Below are positions 26,735 to 36,970 of a DNA stretch of 64,000 nt, piece by piece; position 1 is the first letter of the stretch, and each line of letters begins with the position of its first letter. The notes beneath the pieces are model-generated. The model searched no databases. It was not told the origin of the DNA and saw only the letters and a program-made list of their open reading frames with translations. The stretch is from Batillaria attramentaria (taxonomy: Eukaryota; Mollusca; Gastropoda; Batillariidae): assembly GCA_018292915.2 (NCBI GenBank), contig JACVVK020000092.1:939501-1003500 (forward strand), in the 5' to 3' direction. The translations under genes were made by a program, and so were the position numbers.

Positions 26735-26822
26735 CTGTAAAGCGCTTGGAGTCAGCATCTCAGTGCTGGGATACTGTGCTATATAAAATCGATATATTAT
26801 TATCATTATTGTTATTATTATT
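26735..26822 (+). repeat. SINE/LINE 3' end fragment
   Basis: CACTGTAAAGCGCTTGGAGT followed by GTGCTATATAAAATCGATAT and a (TTA)-rich tail. This matches the tail side of SINE family B (GCGCTTTGAGCC..AAAGCGCC..(TTA)n at 57374). Probably only the 3' part of an element. Confidence 0.6.
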
Positions 26823-28023
26823 GATGAAGTATCAGTGGCAGCCGGTGCTATACAGCCGACTGGTAAAATTCACCAGTCAGTTCACATTTCTGCTCCAACG
26901 AAGACGTAATTAAAGCCGACTGAGCAAAATTCACATCATCAGCCCTAAGATGCATATCAGTAGCGCATGTGCGTTAATAAAACGACACAAATGCAGGATA
27001 CATTGATTTGAACGCAGCTATCGCGCCTACCGCCTCTTACACAACAATCTAACGGTTTGGTGGCACAGCCCAGACCAGCCGCAGCCAACATACGGCGCCC
27101 AAATGCCATTCCGTCAATCCCTCTTCATCCCTCCGGCAGTTTTTTGCCTCAAATGAGTGGAGCCGTATCATATGTTTTCTGCTCTCCTCAGCAAACGTCA
27201 ACACAAGGCAAGATTTCTACTCAGCCTCTAAAAACAACTCCGGCCGTCTGCAGAGCTGTCATTGTGACGAGTGGGGCCACCTAGCGGAGTAAATCGGGCT
27301 TTCCTAGTGGAAGGGAGGCAATCCTGGGGTATTGGCACAGATAAGTGTGTTGAATTAGCAGAAAACTCTCTGATGGGTGACTTTGAGAGGCTGCTATATT
27401 TTTTTCCCTGCTACCCGTCTCCCGCCCTTACACACACACACACACACACACACGCACGCACGCACGCACGCACGCACGCACACATACGCATACACACACA
27501 CGAACACTGACACACGCACAAACTGATGTATACTGACATACACACTTGCGCCGCGCGCACGCACGCACTCACATACCTGTTACTCCAAGCAACTACATGC
27601 GACGCGGAGGGGGAGGGGGGGGGGAGGGAGATGAAATGATTGAAGAAAGAAGTCTATCAAATTGACAGAGGCGCAGTATAATATCAGCTGGATAATAGGT
27701 GTGGAACATTGTACACTAATAAGGGACAGCCAGTCCGAATTTGCCAATAGTTTGGTTGTTTTTTTTGTTTTGTTTTTTTTGGTTTGTTTTTTGTTTTGGT
27801 TTTTGTTTGGTTTGGTTGTTGTTGTTGTTTTGTTGGGTTTTTTGTTTTGTTTATTTTTTATTTTCTGTGTTGTTGTTGGTGGTGGTGGTGGTTTGTTTTG
27901 TTTGTTTGTTTTGTTTTGTTTGTTTGCTTTGGGGGTGGGGTGTTTGGGTATTTTTTTAACACTGGTTGGTAACATATGAGCATCATAAATGCCTACAAAA
28001 CATAAACAACCTGCACATAATTT
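26823..28023. other. Intergenic; (AC)n and T/G-rich tracts
   Basis: (AC)n with (ACGC)n at 27430-27482 and a purely T/G stretch at about 27745-27950 made of TTTG, TTG and GGT motifs. Frames through these tracts are composition artefacts. The unique part (27000-27400) shows no recognisable protein. Confidence 0.45.
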
Positions 28024-28035
28024 CGATATTAGAAA

Positions 28036-28206
28036 GAGTGGGTGTGGGTGTTTGCGGGTTTAACGTCCTTTTCCACCACTAAGGGTGATATCAAAGACGG
28101 GTCAACGATGAAAAAGCCAGCACATATTTTTGGCCCCAGCGGGGATCGAACTCACGACCCGAGCATTAGAAGTCCAACGCTCTACCATTCGACCACCCCG
28201 GCTCCC
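28036..28206 (-). repeat. SINE family A, full length, perfect TSD
   Basis: A minus-strand copy flanked by CGATATTAGAAA at 28024-28035 and 28207-28218, a perfect 12-bp target-site duplication. Order from the high-coordinate end: A-box-like GGTAGAGCGTTGGACTT, B-box-like GTTCGATCCC, CAAAAATATGTGCTGG, core ATCTTTGATATCACC-like block, GGAAAAGGACGTTAAAC, CACCCACAC tail. Confidence 0.93.
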
Positions 28207-28765
28207 CGATATTAGAAAAAAAAACAACAACTAATACTCTGTCAGTAAGCAGCGATGGCCAAACACAGTAATAACACAGACATTATTGCCATTTCCCTCA
28301 TTAATGGAATCAAATTTGCAGCATCGACCCTACGCCCCCACACTGATCCACTGAAGTCAGTGGCGATGCCTTGACTGGGCTCGCGCATTGACTGGCAAAC
28401 AATCTTTTCAACCCAGTCGCGTCGAGTAGCCCACCTCCACACTGTGACAACGCAAGAGCAAGTGGCATGCATTCTACTGTGTGACAGCCTTACAAACTTC
28501 ACTATCTTTCCGTGACATCGTTCGTTGAGTCCCATGGTGTCGAGGTTGTAACGCAGGAAGGAAGTCAGTTGTGCAACAGTTTAACCCGCTAACGAGATGC
28601 GTGGTGATCGAGTTAGCTCAAATGAAATTGACAAGGCCCAGGGTCAGGGTCACCCTCTTGAGACTCGGCGAAGCGCTCAGGCGGAGTTGTTTTAGGTGAT
28701 GTTGAGAAGCGTACATGCCACTTAGATACCTGCTGATTTTTTTAAATCTTTAAATGTGTTTGCTT

Positions 28766-28820
<55 letters not shown>

Positions 28821-29757
28821 GGAGGAGGGAGCTGGGGGTGGGAGGTGGGGGGGGGGGACATTTCTTGGTCACGGATCGATCATGTTACTGAATGGACGAA
28901 CTCCGTCTGCTCTTCCGAGTGTTTCTGGTGCATCATACGATACATAGCAGAATTATAACCTGCACTGATGGATATTTATTGATTTATCAATTTATTTTGA
29001 TTTCGATTCAGTTCAGTTCAGTTCCAAAACATAATACTCATCTCCTGGGGCAATTACTGTTGTTGTTGCTGTTGTTGTTGTTGCTGTTGTTGTTGCTGTT
29101 GGGACAACTCTGTATGTCGGAGATCTCGACAGCACAAGCATCGTCCAGTCAGTCACAATCACAAATACCCATGCGCCACCCTGCTAACCGCACGTCCCTC
29201 AGACCTCGGATGACAGTATATTACCGGTGACTTCACACGATTCCTAACAAGCCTCCTCTGCCTACCCTTCCCCCTTCCACCCCACCCCCCACCCCCCCCC
29301 CCCCTTCCATCCCGTCCTCTTCTTTTCGCCCCACCCCCACGCCTTTTCAGTCCCACCCACCCTCCTGCCACCCAACTCCAGCAATTAACGTGGGAGTTTG
29401 AAACTAATCGGACCTGGGGAAAAGCAACACCAGAGAGAAAACTGAAAAGTCGTCCGCGTAAGCTCCCCGGAAATGAGTGTCAAGGCATGGGGGATTTGGA
29501 GGGAAAAATCTCGGATTCACTTTTATGAATGAAGGCTTGCGTGCGCCTTCGTAACGTGGCGCGCTGTTCATCGTGCTCGAACTGCGAATGAAGAGGGGAA
29601 AAGGGATGAATATAAATTTTGTTGTTTCAATCCAAGGCCGTGGTGCTGTCAAACCCATGGAAGAGGTGAGATGTGGTTTTCGGGACACACAACCCTGGTT
29701 AAGATTGTGATGAAGACAAGGGTTCATCAGTGTAGACCGATTCTGGTCAGAAGACCA
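28207..29757. other. Intergenic; (TG)n and C-rich tracts
   Basis: (TG)n at 28771-28818, (TTG)n/(CTG) at about 29059-29100 and a C-rich stretch at 29270-29340. No gene recognised. Confidence 0.45.
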
Positions 29758-30048
29758 GGGCCCGCATGTAAAAGTCGGGGGTAGGGAGTTCAGCCCCGGG
29801 TTAGAGTCTAACCTCGAACTAAACTAGCTCTAGGGTTAAATATGCTGTTGTTGTTGTTTTGTTTTGGGGTTTTTAATCAGAAAGCGAGACCCATTCCAAC
29901 AAGGTGCCCATGCCGTAATAGAAGGATTTATGTCTTTCTTTCTTCGCTTCCTTTTTTATTTAATTTTGTTTTGGGGTTTCTTTTGTCCTAGTCTGGGTTA
30001 GGCCCGTAGTCGTGGATTAAATTAACCTCGAGTTTTACATACGGGCCC
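29758..30048. mobile_element. MITE-like element M3, copy 1
   Basis: The left end GGGCCCGCATGTAAAAGTC pairs with the right end, which reverse-complements to GGGCCCGTATGTAAAACTCG. The body matches 47961-48236: CTAACCTCGAACTAAACTAG, GAAGGATTT..GTCTTTCTTTC, TTTGTCCTAGTC. It is 291 bp, has no coding capacity and is probably a non-autonomous DNA transposon. Confidence 0.8.
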
Positions 30049-30179
30049 AGATGTTTTAGACCCAGCTGCACGAGTGTACGTGGTGACCATACCTGCACTT
30101 CAGATAGACCAGCTCACAGCCAAAACCGGTCTGATCATCATCGCTAATCAACTTTACTATACTACTATAATTATGTCCT

Positions 30180-30211
30180 CCTCCCCCCCCCCCCCCCCCC
30201 CCCCCCCCCGT
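30180..30211. repeat. Poly-C tract
   Basis: About 28 consecutive C bases after TCCTCC. Confidence 0.9.
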
Positions 30212-30446
30212 TCCGTTCCAACCATCGCCACCACTACCATCACCACACAGGTGTAATAGGGAATTTACTCAGCAGTAAAAAAAAATATCGGAAGGAAATT
30301 CTTACTCCGGAGTAAATATTTTGTACGATATCTTTACTCTGAGTAAAATCCCCCGTGGGAGTAGTATCCTCTGGGTGTATGTTCGTCGTGTTACACCAGG
30401 AGTGGGTTTGAGTAGGCAGCGGCTGTTGCTTTTTGACAGTATGCAT

Positions 30447-30541
30447 CTACCCATCCATCCATCCACCCATCCACCCACCCATCCATCCATCCACCCATCC
30501 ACCCATCCATCCATCCATCCATCCATCCACCCATCCATCCG
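30447..30541. repeat. (CCAT)n/(CCAC) tetranucleotide array
   Basis: About 23 tetranucleotide units, mostly CCAT with CCAC variants. Confidence 0.95.
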
Positions 30542-30720
30542 TTATGTTACAAGTTGAAACACAGACATGGTTTTGGTGAGACTGACAAACATACAAAACA
30601 CACATGCAGGTGTTTTAATTTTTTTTAATAGTTTTTTGGTGTGTTTTGGTTTTAGGTTGTTGTGAATTTTTTTTTAAATCATAGTTTCTGCTGTTGTTAG
30701 TTTGTTAGTCGTTGTTTTGA

Positions 30721-30859
30721 TTTTGGTTTGGTTTGGTTTGGTTTGGTTTGGTTTCATGTACAAGATGTGATAAGGGGAGTGACGGGAAATCCTGTTTTCG
30801 GAAGTCCCCGCTATGTTTTGATAAAATTATATATATAAATAAATATATATATTTGTGCA

Positions 30860-30890
<31 letters not shown>

Positions 30891-30898
30891 TTCTCTCT
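30721..30898 (+). repeat. Repeat R6 copy 1, with (GGTTT)n
   Basis: A (GGTTT)n run is followed by ATGTACAAGATGTGATAAGG, ACGGGAAATCCTGTTTTCG, CCCCGCTATGTTTTGATAAA and a (CT)n run. The reverse complement of 39590-39790 has the same order with the same pentanucleotide and CT flanks. Confidence 0.75.
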
Positions 30899-31181
30899 CG
30901 TCCCAACTCGCGTGTGGCCTTTAAAGGAAGTTGTGTGGCGGGCAACATGCTGAGCTTCCCCGGCTACCTGTCCACCCGATCACCTTCTGCCTCGTCACCC
31001 GCTTGCCCACCCGAGTAATGTGTGTCCATCCAGGTTGTAAACAGGACAGTCCGTTTTATCTCCCTAATTGTCGTCCTTGAGGAGTTTTTGTCAGACGGAG
31101 ACTGATTGGGGGGCTTGCCTTTTTAAGTTTTGAATGAAGTTCCTGCAAAGAATCTTATTTGGAAAACAGCAGGAGAGGAAA

Positions 31182-31183
<2 letters not shown>
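30899..31183. other. Intergenic, no gene
   Basis: Unique sequence without recognisable features. Confidence 0.4.

Positions 31184-31256
<73 letters not shown>
31184..31256. repeat. (TC)n(TG)n compound microsatellite
   Basis: About 20 TC units joined to about 15 TG units. Confidence 0.95.
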
Positions 31257-31257
<1 letters not shown>

Positions 31258-31798
31258 CCAATTTTAAATCTTTATGCCCAATATTGTCCGAAAACAAAAA
31301 GCCAGTTTGACCTTCTGTTTATCTGAATCGTCATCATCTGTCTGCCCACCCGCCTACCCGCCTGCCTGCGTGTCATCCTATCTGTCTTTCTGTCTGTCTG
31401 TCTGCATGTACGCATACATACCGTCAGCCCGTACGCCAGTCTGTCCGTGAGCATGCACATCCCATTTCACAACTCCTCGTTAACGTCTTTCACGCCTCGT
31501 TCCCTCCCTGTCACAAGAAAACCGGTTATCTCCCAGTAAACGCCATTTGTCGCCCCTTCCTCCAACAAACTCTCTTGGATTTGCATGCAGACAGTGTGTA
31601 GGGACAATGAGGGAAGCCGGCGGGACAAAATGTGATCGAGAAAACAAGGCTGCAGCAACGCTTCCTTTAAACGGGCAATCACACAGGAGTCGGAGCAACC
31701 ATAATGGGGTGCAGCGCCAAGCTAGCTTTGGCGAGGGCCGAGATGCACGAGTTTCCCGCTCAATTTCTGCCCAAGGCTGGTTGGTTAGTTGGTTGAGG
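31257..31798. other. Intergenic, no gene
   Basis: Unique sequence with a TCTG-rich patch (31370-31402). No gene recognised. Confidence 0.4.
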
Positions 31799-31982
31799 TG
31801 GGTGGGTGGGTGGGTGTCTGGAGGTTTAACGTCCTTTTCCACCACACATGATACGGGTGATATCATAGACGGGGCAACGATGAAAAAGCCAGCCCAAAAA
31901 TATTTGGCCCCAGCCGGGATACGAACTCACGACCCGAGCATCAGAAGTCCAACGCTTTATCATTCGGCCACCCCGGCTTTGC
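31799..31982 (-). repeat. SINE family A, full length
   Basis: A minus-strand copy flanked by TGGTTGAGG at 31790-31798 and 31983-31991 (9-bp duplication). It was inserted exactly at the tail side of an older family A copy that begins at about 31985. The tail is (GGGT)n on the plus strand. Confidence 0.88.
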
Positions 31983-31984
31983 TG

Positions 31985-32048
31985 GTTGAGGGTTTAACGT
32001 TTTGTTTTGTTTTTATCCACCACGTCTGGGCGATGTAAAAGACGGAAC

Positions 32049-32083
<35 letters not shown>

Positions 32084-32165
32084 GAGCCAGTACGATTATG
32101 TGGCCGCAGCCGGGATTCGAACGCACAGCTCGCTTCGACTGTGACGCCACCACCAGCTAGTCTCA
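31985..32165 (-). repeat. SINE family A, old copy with (AG)n
   Basis: A degenerate minus-strand copy with GGTTTAACG, a worn core (GGCGATGTAAAAGACGG) and GCCGGGATTCGAACGCAC. An (AG)n microsatellite (32048-32086) has expanded where the AACGAGAAAAAGG block normally lies. Confidence 0.7.
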
Positions 32166-32402
32166 GCTACAGCCTGGAAAACTGACCGAAAAACGTCACT
32201 TATAGGCTATTAGCTCTCGGTGTCCTTTTCCATGTCTTTGGCAATACAGATGTTTAGACGAAAGGCAATACAGATGAAATCCGTTAACAATATGTACATG
32301 ACTTTAAAATAAAAATCCAGCTCTTTACCATATAATTATTAGGAAAGTAGTTTAAGCACTTACTGTGCCGCGGGCAGTCTGTCAGCTGCGCCAACCAAAC
32401 CA
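32166..32402. other. Intergenic, no gene
   Basis: Unique AT-rich sequence without recognisable features. Confidence 0.4.
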
Positions 32403-32672
32403 ATTCATCCCCCCCCCCCCGCCCTTCCTTTCCCCTCTCTCTCTCTCTCTCTTCTTCTCACTTTCCCTTCTTCTTAATCTCCCTCTCCCCTCTCCCTCCC
32501 TCTCATGTCTTTACATTGTTATTATTATGTTGTATGCTGTCACAGTATTCGTCGTACTACCTTGTGTATGTTCACAGGCGGAGGCTATATATAGGCATCT
32601 GGCCTTTTTCGCAACCGCCTAAATACTACTGTTTTGTGTAAATTGGCCAGCGGAATAAAACCAGGTTTAAAT
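32403..32672 (+). repeat. Interspersed repeat R3, copy 2
   Basis: Same order of landmarks as 10520-10770, ending GCGGAATAAAACCAGGTTTA. Here it is not enclosed in the M2 inverted ends, so R3 is an independent element, probably a non-LTR 3' end. Confidence 0.75.
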
Positions 32673-32764
32673 CAAACCCATTAAGACCACTCTAAAGACG
32701 TACAACTAAACCGACGATAATCAAACTAGGCTCACGTTTCCCGGGAACTAATTTGCGCATGCGT

Positions 32765-32826
32765 GGTGTATCACCCTCGTGCGGTGGAAAAAGGATGCTA
32801 ACACGCAAAACACCCACTCACCCACA
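32765..32826 (+). repeat. SINE family A, 3' fragment
   Basis: GTATCACCCTCGTGCGGTGG followed by AAAAAGGATGCTAACAC and a CACCCACTCACCCAC tail. Diverged; no head. Confidence 0.6.
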
Positions 32827-33069
32827 CGCTGTCGGCACTATCGGCCTGTGGCAGGAGTCGAGCAGGAAAAGAAACAACGCGGCCGGGCGGAAGTGTAGTC
32901 TGTCATTTGTTCCATTGCCCATACACCTACAGCAGGACATCTTCTCGTTCACGATGTCTGAACTGAGTCGCACAATCGTCTGTAATGACCCGTTTCGTAT
33001 CTTTTTACCGAATTTCGTTAAAGGGAAGCGGAGTTCCAATCGGCGACTGACACACTTCTGGCAAAAGTG

Positions 33070-33137
33070 AACGGTAGAGAGATGGATTTTGAATGCTCGG
33101 GTCGTGAGTTCGAATCCCGGCTTGTGTCAAATATTTG

Positions 33138-33142
<5 letters not shown>
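33070..33142 (+). repeat. SINE family A, 5' half
   Basis: The head only (ATGCTCGGGTCGTGAGTTCG, AATCCCGGCTT, AAATATTTGCGC). It is broken off by a (TC)n run at about 33142-33174. Confidence 0.75.
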
Positions 33143-33176
<34 letters not shown>

Positions 33177-33186
33177 CCATTAATGA

Positions 33187-33857
33187 CTGTGCTAGATGTT
33201 GGTAAGTCAATATCGAACATGGCAAACAAGAAATCGTGTGGTTTGGATGGCATCAGTAGCAAAATACTAAAAACGTCCCTGCCATATATAATTGAGTCAT
33301 TGACATTTATCTATAATCTCTCTATTCAAAATAATGTATTTCCAGCGGCCCTTAAAAACGCTAAAGTTGTCCCGATACCAAAAAACAAAAATCTAAGCGA
33401 TGTAAATGAATATCGTCCAATATCTATACTATCAGTTCTCTCAAAACCCCTAGAAAGACACATTCACACACATCTGCTCACATTCCTCGAAGAAAATAAA
33501 CTTCTGTGTGCTTTTCAGTCAGGTTTCCGTCCAGGCCATTCGTGCCAGACTGCTCTCACTCACATCATAGATAAGTGGCTTAGTGGTATAAATGAGTCAA
33601 AGCTATCTGGAGCAATATTTCTTGACCTCAAGAAAGCTTTTGATTTGGTGAATCACAGCATTCTGTTGAAAAAACTGCGGTTATACAACATTGGGTCCGG
33701 CGCATTATCATTCTTCTCATCCTTCCTCTTACACAGGAAACAGAGAGTCTTTTTAAATGGCACATTCTCATCCGAAGGGATTGTTAAGTATGGAGTACCT
33801 CAGGGCTCCATCTTGGGGCCTCTTTTATTTTGTCTTTATATCAATGACCTTCCTTTT
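33187..33857 (+). pseudogene. LINE reverse transcriptase, N-terminal part
   Basis: Encodes RT fingers and palm of a non-LTR element, which copies element RNA into DNA at a nicked target. Visible motifs in order: KSCGLDGIS, the EYRPISILSVLSKPLE block, FQSGFRPGHSCQTAL, SGAIFLDLKKAFDLVNH (catalytic motif A Asp), and VPQGSILGPLLFCLYINDLP (motif B). The frame is open but ends about ten codons after INDLP in inserted DNA. Upstream the frame runs into a (TC)n repeat, so the true start and endonuclease are missing. This is a fragment, not a functional gene. Confidence 0.9.
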
Positions 33858-35272
33858 TGTTGGCTCACTTGTGTAACAAAGTGAGTCTATGTAATAACCC
33901 TCCGTCGTCTGTCTGTGTGTGTGTGTGTGTGTCTGTCTGTCTGTCTGTGTGTGTGTGTCCGCAGTAAACCTTAACATTGGCATTTTCTCAGAATCTACAA
34001 ACAGCAGAGGCACCAAACTTGGCATGCTGATAGACAGCCATAAGACCTTTCAAACCATACCATATTGATTGACCTTGACCCAAGGTCAAGGCCACTAAAG
34101 CTGTCTGTTTGGAAATATTACATTGGCAATTTCTCAGAATCTAGGAAAGCCAGAGACATCAAACTTTGCATGGTGATAGACATTGACAACACCTTTACTG
34201 ACATACCTGTATTCAGTGACTTTAAGTCAAGGTCAAGGCCGAACAAGCTGTTTTGCGGAAAACCTTCCAAAACCTTAACATTGGCATTTTCTCAGAAACA
34301 ATGAACAGCAGAGGCACCAAACTTGGCACGCTGATAGACAGCCATAAGACCTTTCAAAACATATCATATTGATTGACCTTGACCCAAGGTCAAGGTCACT
34401 AAAGCTGTCCGTTTGGAACTTTTGCATTGGCATTTTCTCAGAATCCAGAAAAGCAAGAGACATCAAACTTTGCATGATTATAGATATTGACAACACCTTT
34501 ACAGACATACCTGTATTCAGTGACTTTGAGTCAAGGTCAAGGCCATACAAGCTGTTTGCAGAAAAGCTTCCAAAACCTTAACATTGGCATTTTCTCAGAA
34601 ACAATAAGCAGCAGAAACACCAAACCTGGCTTGCTGATAGACAGCAGTAAGACCTCCCAATACATACCATTTTGAATGACCTTGACTGAAGGTCAAGGTC
34701 ATTAAAGCTGTCTCATTGGAAATTTAAAATTGCCATTTTCTCAGAATCTAGGGGTATAAGAGGCATCAAACTTTGCATGGTGAGAGACATTGACAAAACC
34801 TGTACTGGCATACTTGTATTCAATATCCTTGAGTCAAGGTCAAGGCCATTCAAGACGTTTTGCGGAAACTTTAACGTTAGCATTTTCTTGGAAACAACAA
34901 ACAGCAGAGGCACCAAACAAAGCACAATGATAGACAGAAATGAGACCTATGCAGACATTACCTTTTGAATGACCTTGACTCAAGGTCAAGGTCATTACAG
35001 CTGTCTGTTGTGAAATTTTACATTACCATTTGTAAGGAAACTACAAAACTAGAGCTATCAAACTTGGCGTAATGATATTCATTGATAAGCTCTTACAGAT
35101 CTCAAACTGTCCTGGGAAAACTGTTATATTGCCATTCTCCGTTTTCTTAGGAACTGTGAACACAAGAGACACCTTACTTCAGGATAGATAGTGATAAGAA
35201 CTTTACAAACATACTCTTTTGAATGACCTTGACCCATCTCACAAGTGAGCCAAGGAGGCTTTGCTCCTCTAG
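33858..35272 (+). mobile_element. Helentron/pearl-like non-autonomous element
   Basis: A 1.4-kb insertion in the LINE RT frame. The left side has TTGGCTCACTTGTG (about 33860-33873), and its exact inverted partner CACAAGTGAGCCAA lies near the right end (about 35239-35252). The partner is followed by a short hairpin (AGGAG..CTCCT) and CTAG. Behind the left end is a TCTG/TG microsatellite (33906-33958), and the interior is a tandem array. This order (subterminal inverted repeat, microsatellite, core repeats, 3' hairpin) is the plan of Helentron-derived elements such as DINE-1 and bivalve pearl. Junctions fit insertion at a T/T dinucleotide. No Rep/helicase gene. Confidence 0.65.
33968..35220 (+). 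repeat. Core array of 146/157-bp repeats
   Basis: The block CATTTTCTCAG (or variant) starts at 33981, 34127, 34285, 34431, 34588, 34734, 34881 and 35027, with a partial unit near 35133. Successive spacings are 146, 158, 146, 157, 146, 147, 146, so the first six units form dimers of about 303 bp. Most units carry TGACCTTGA and TCAAGGTCA in inverted order. Confidence 0.85.
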
Positions 35273-36116
35273 TTTATCTAGTCCCAACGTGTCCTGCGAG
35301 TTATTTGCAGATGACACAACACTACACACATCCGACACAAAAGAGGCAACAATAAACAAAACACTCCAGCAGAGCCTCGATGAAGTATCTGAATGGTGTA
35401 CCCAAAATCATATGATAATCAGCGTCCCCAAAACAAAGAGCATGCTAATAACTACCCGCCAAAAACACCAGCGGAAGCCTCTACCTCTCAAACTATCTCT
35501 CGGCTCAGAGCCCATACACCAAGTGTCAACGCATCGCCTTTTGGGCGTTACAGTGGACGACCAATTGAAGTGGGAGCCGCACCTAGAAAAACTTAGTAAA
35601 ACCCTGTCTAAAAATCTTTTTCTCTTAAGTAAACTTAACCGCATAGTTAGCCACGACAGTTGCAAAGTTTTCTTTCACGCACATATAAAAAGTCATATAG
35701 ATTACGCCTCCAACCTCTGGGACAAATGTGGTGATATTCACTTGAAAAAGATCAATTCTCTCTATAAACGTGGTATAAAGCTTTTACATCCTGGGCCCTT
35801 ACCCACAGAAGAAAAACTTAGAGCGCTCGAACTTCTCCCCCTTACCAAGCATCTTGAGTTCAACCGGTGTGTTTTCATGCACAAGATAGTCCACTGTAAG
35901 GCTCCTCCATATCTGACCACGTTCTTTCAACCAAGTCAGCGACACAACGCAAGAAATGGCCTGTTCCAATTACCATTACCTAGATTGGACATTTTTAAAA
36001 CAAGCCTCTCATTCTCTGGGTCACTTTCATGGAACCAGTTGCCAGCATACTTAAAATGTACCCCGAAGCTTCATTCATTTAAAACTCAACTTCTCAGATA
36101 CTTACGTAAGTCATAG
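35273..36116 (+). pseudogene. LINE reverse transcriptase, C-terminal part
   Basis: Continues the RT after the insertion. It begins at about SPNVSCELFADDT, where FADD is catalytic motif C. It then has HRLLGVTVDDQLKWEPHLEK (motif E and thumb), SHIDYASNLWDKCG and the C-terminal region typical of CR1/L2-type elements, ending in a stop at 36116. No frameshift is seen within this part. Together with 33187-33857 it accounts for most of one RT domain. Confidence 0.9.
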
Positions 36117-36484
36117 GTCCACGAACAATATCTGAACCGTGCTAAATTACTCGTTATCAGATGGCACTATTACATGTTACCTTTTTACAAGTTATGTTGT
36201 ATACTACAATTTCAAACACCATGCTATCTACTTCTTCACCTATTTTCCGATGTGTTTCCTTTGAATTTCTTGCGCTTCTTTGTATCTTTGCATGTTTTTT
36301 TTTTGTTTTTGTTTTTTCTACTTTCTTATTAGATTACTCCCTTTGTGCCTGGTATACTTTTTTTTGTAATGTTAGCCTTTATTTTTTTAGTGTTCGTAGA
36401 TTAGCAGGACAGCTTGTAAGATAGGCAGACCATGCCTACAAGTCTTTATCCTGAAATAAACGTTTCAGTCAGTCAGTCAGTCAG

Positions 36485-36507
36485 TCTCTCTCTCTCTCTC
36501 TCTCTCT
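36485..36507. repeat. (TC)n following LINE tail
   Basis: A short TC run between the LINE (CAGT)n tail and the next SINE. Confidence 0.85.
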
Positions 36508-36513
36508 CGGGGG

Positions 36514-36672
36514 GATCCGGGGTGACCGAATGGTAGAGCGTTGGACTTCTAATGCTCGGGGTCGTGAGTTCGTATCCCGGCTGGGACCAAATATTTGTGC
36601 TGGCTTTTTCATCGTTGCCCCGTCTTTGATATCACCCATATGTGGTGGAAAAGGACGTTAAGCCTCCTCCAA
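36514..36672 (+). repeat. SINE family A, full length
   Basis: A well-preserved plus-strand copy with CCGAATGGTAGAGCGTTGGA (A-box region), GTCGTGAGTTCGTATCCCGG (B-box region), ATATTTGTGCTGGCTTTTTC, CGTCTTTGATATCACCC and GGAAAAGGACGTTAAG. It sits between (TC)n tracts. Confidence 0.92.
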
Positions 36673-36682
36673 ACTCTCTCTC

Positions 36683-36750
<68 letters not shown>

Positions 36751-36815
36751 CCCCATCTTTGATGTCACCCATACGTGATAGAAAACATTAAACACCCAAA
36801 CACCCACCCCACTCA
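36671..36815 (+). repeat. (TC)n and SINE A 3' part
   Basis: (CT)n at about 36675-36745 leads straight into a SINE family A core and tail (GCTGCCCCATCTTTGATGTC onward, 36746-36815). The two SINE pieces are separated only by the CT repeat. Confidence 0.85.
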
Positions 36816-36970
36816 TTCTGACAGACTGGTGACGGGATAAGATGAGATCAGATCAGATCAGATTAGATCAAGAGAATCATACAAACACAACAACATAACG
36901 CCCTTTATGCCTTTGATATTTCGGCAAACGTGTTGCCTTTGTATCAGAACGTCAAAATGTTTGCCTGCCT

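Larger units (their letters stand above)
33187..36480 (+). mobile_element. 5'-truncated CR1/L2-like LINE, interrupted
   Basis: A non-LTR retrotransposon copy. It starts inside the reverse transcriptase (RT) next to a (TC)n tract, is split by a 1.4-kb Helentron-like element (33858-35272), resumes in the same strand and ends in a (CAGT)n tail (about 36463-36484) after TGAAATAAACG. The endonuclease domain is absent, so the copy is dead. RT motifs place it in the CR1/L2 part of the Jockey superfamily by eye; the clade needs a phylogeny. Confidence 0.85.

Noticed and set aside
33968..35220. CRISPR-like array
   Set aside because: Spacing is satellite-like (146/157 bp) with no short identical repeat plus unique spacer pattern, and the sequence is eukaryotic.
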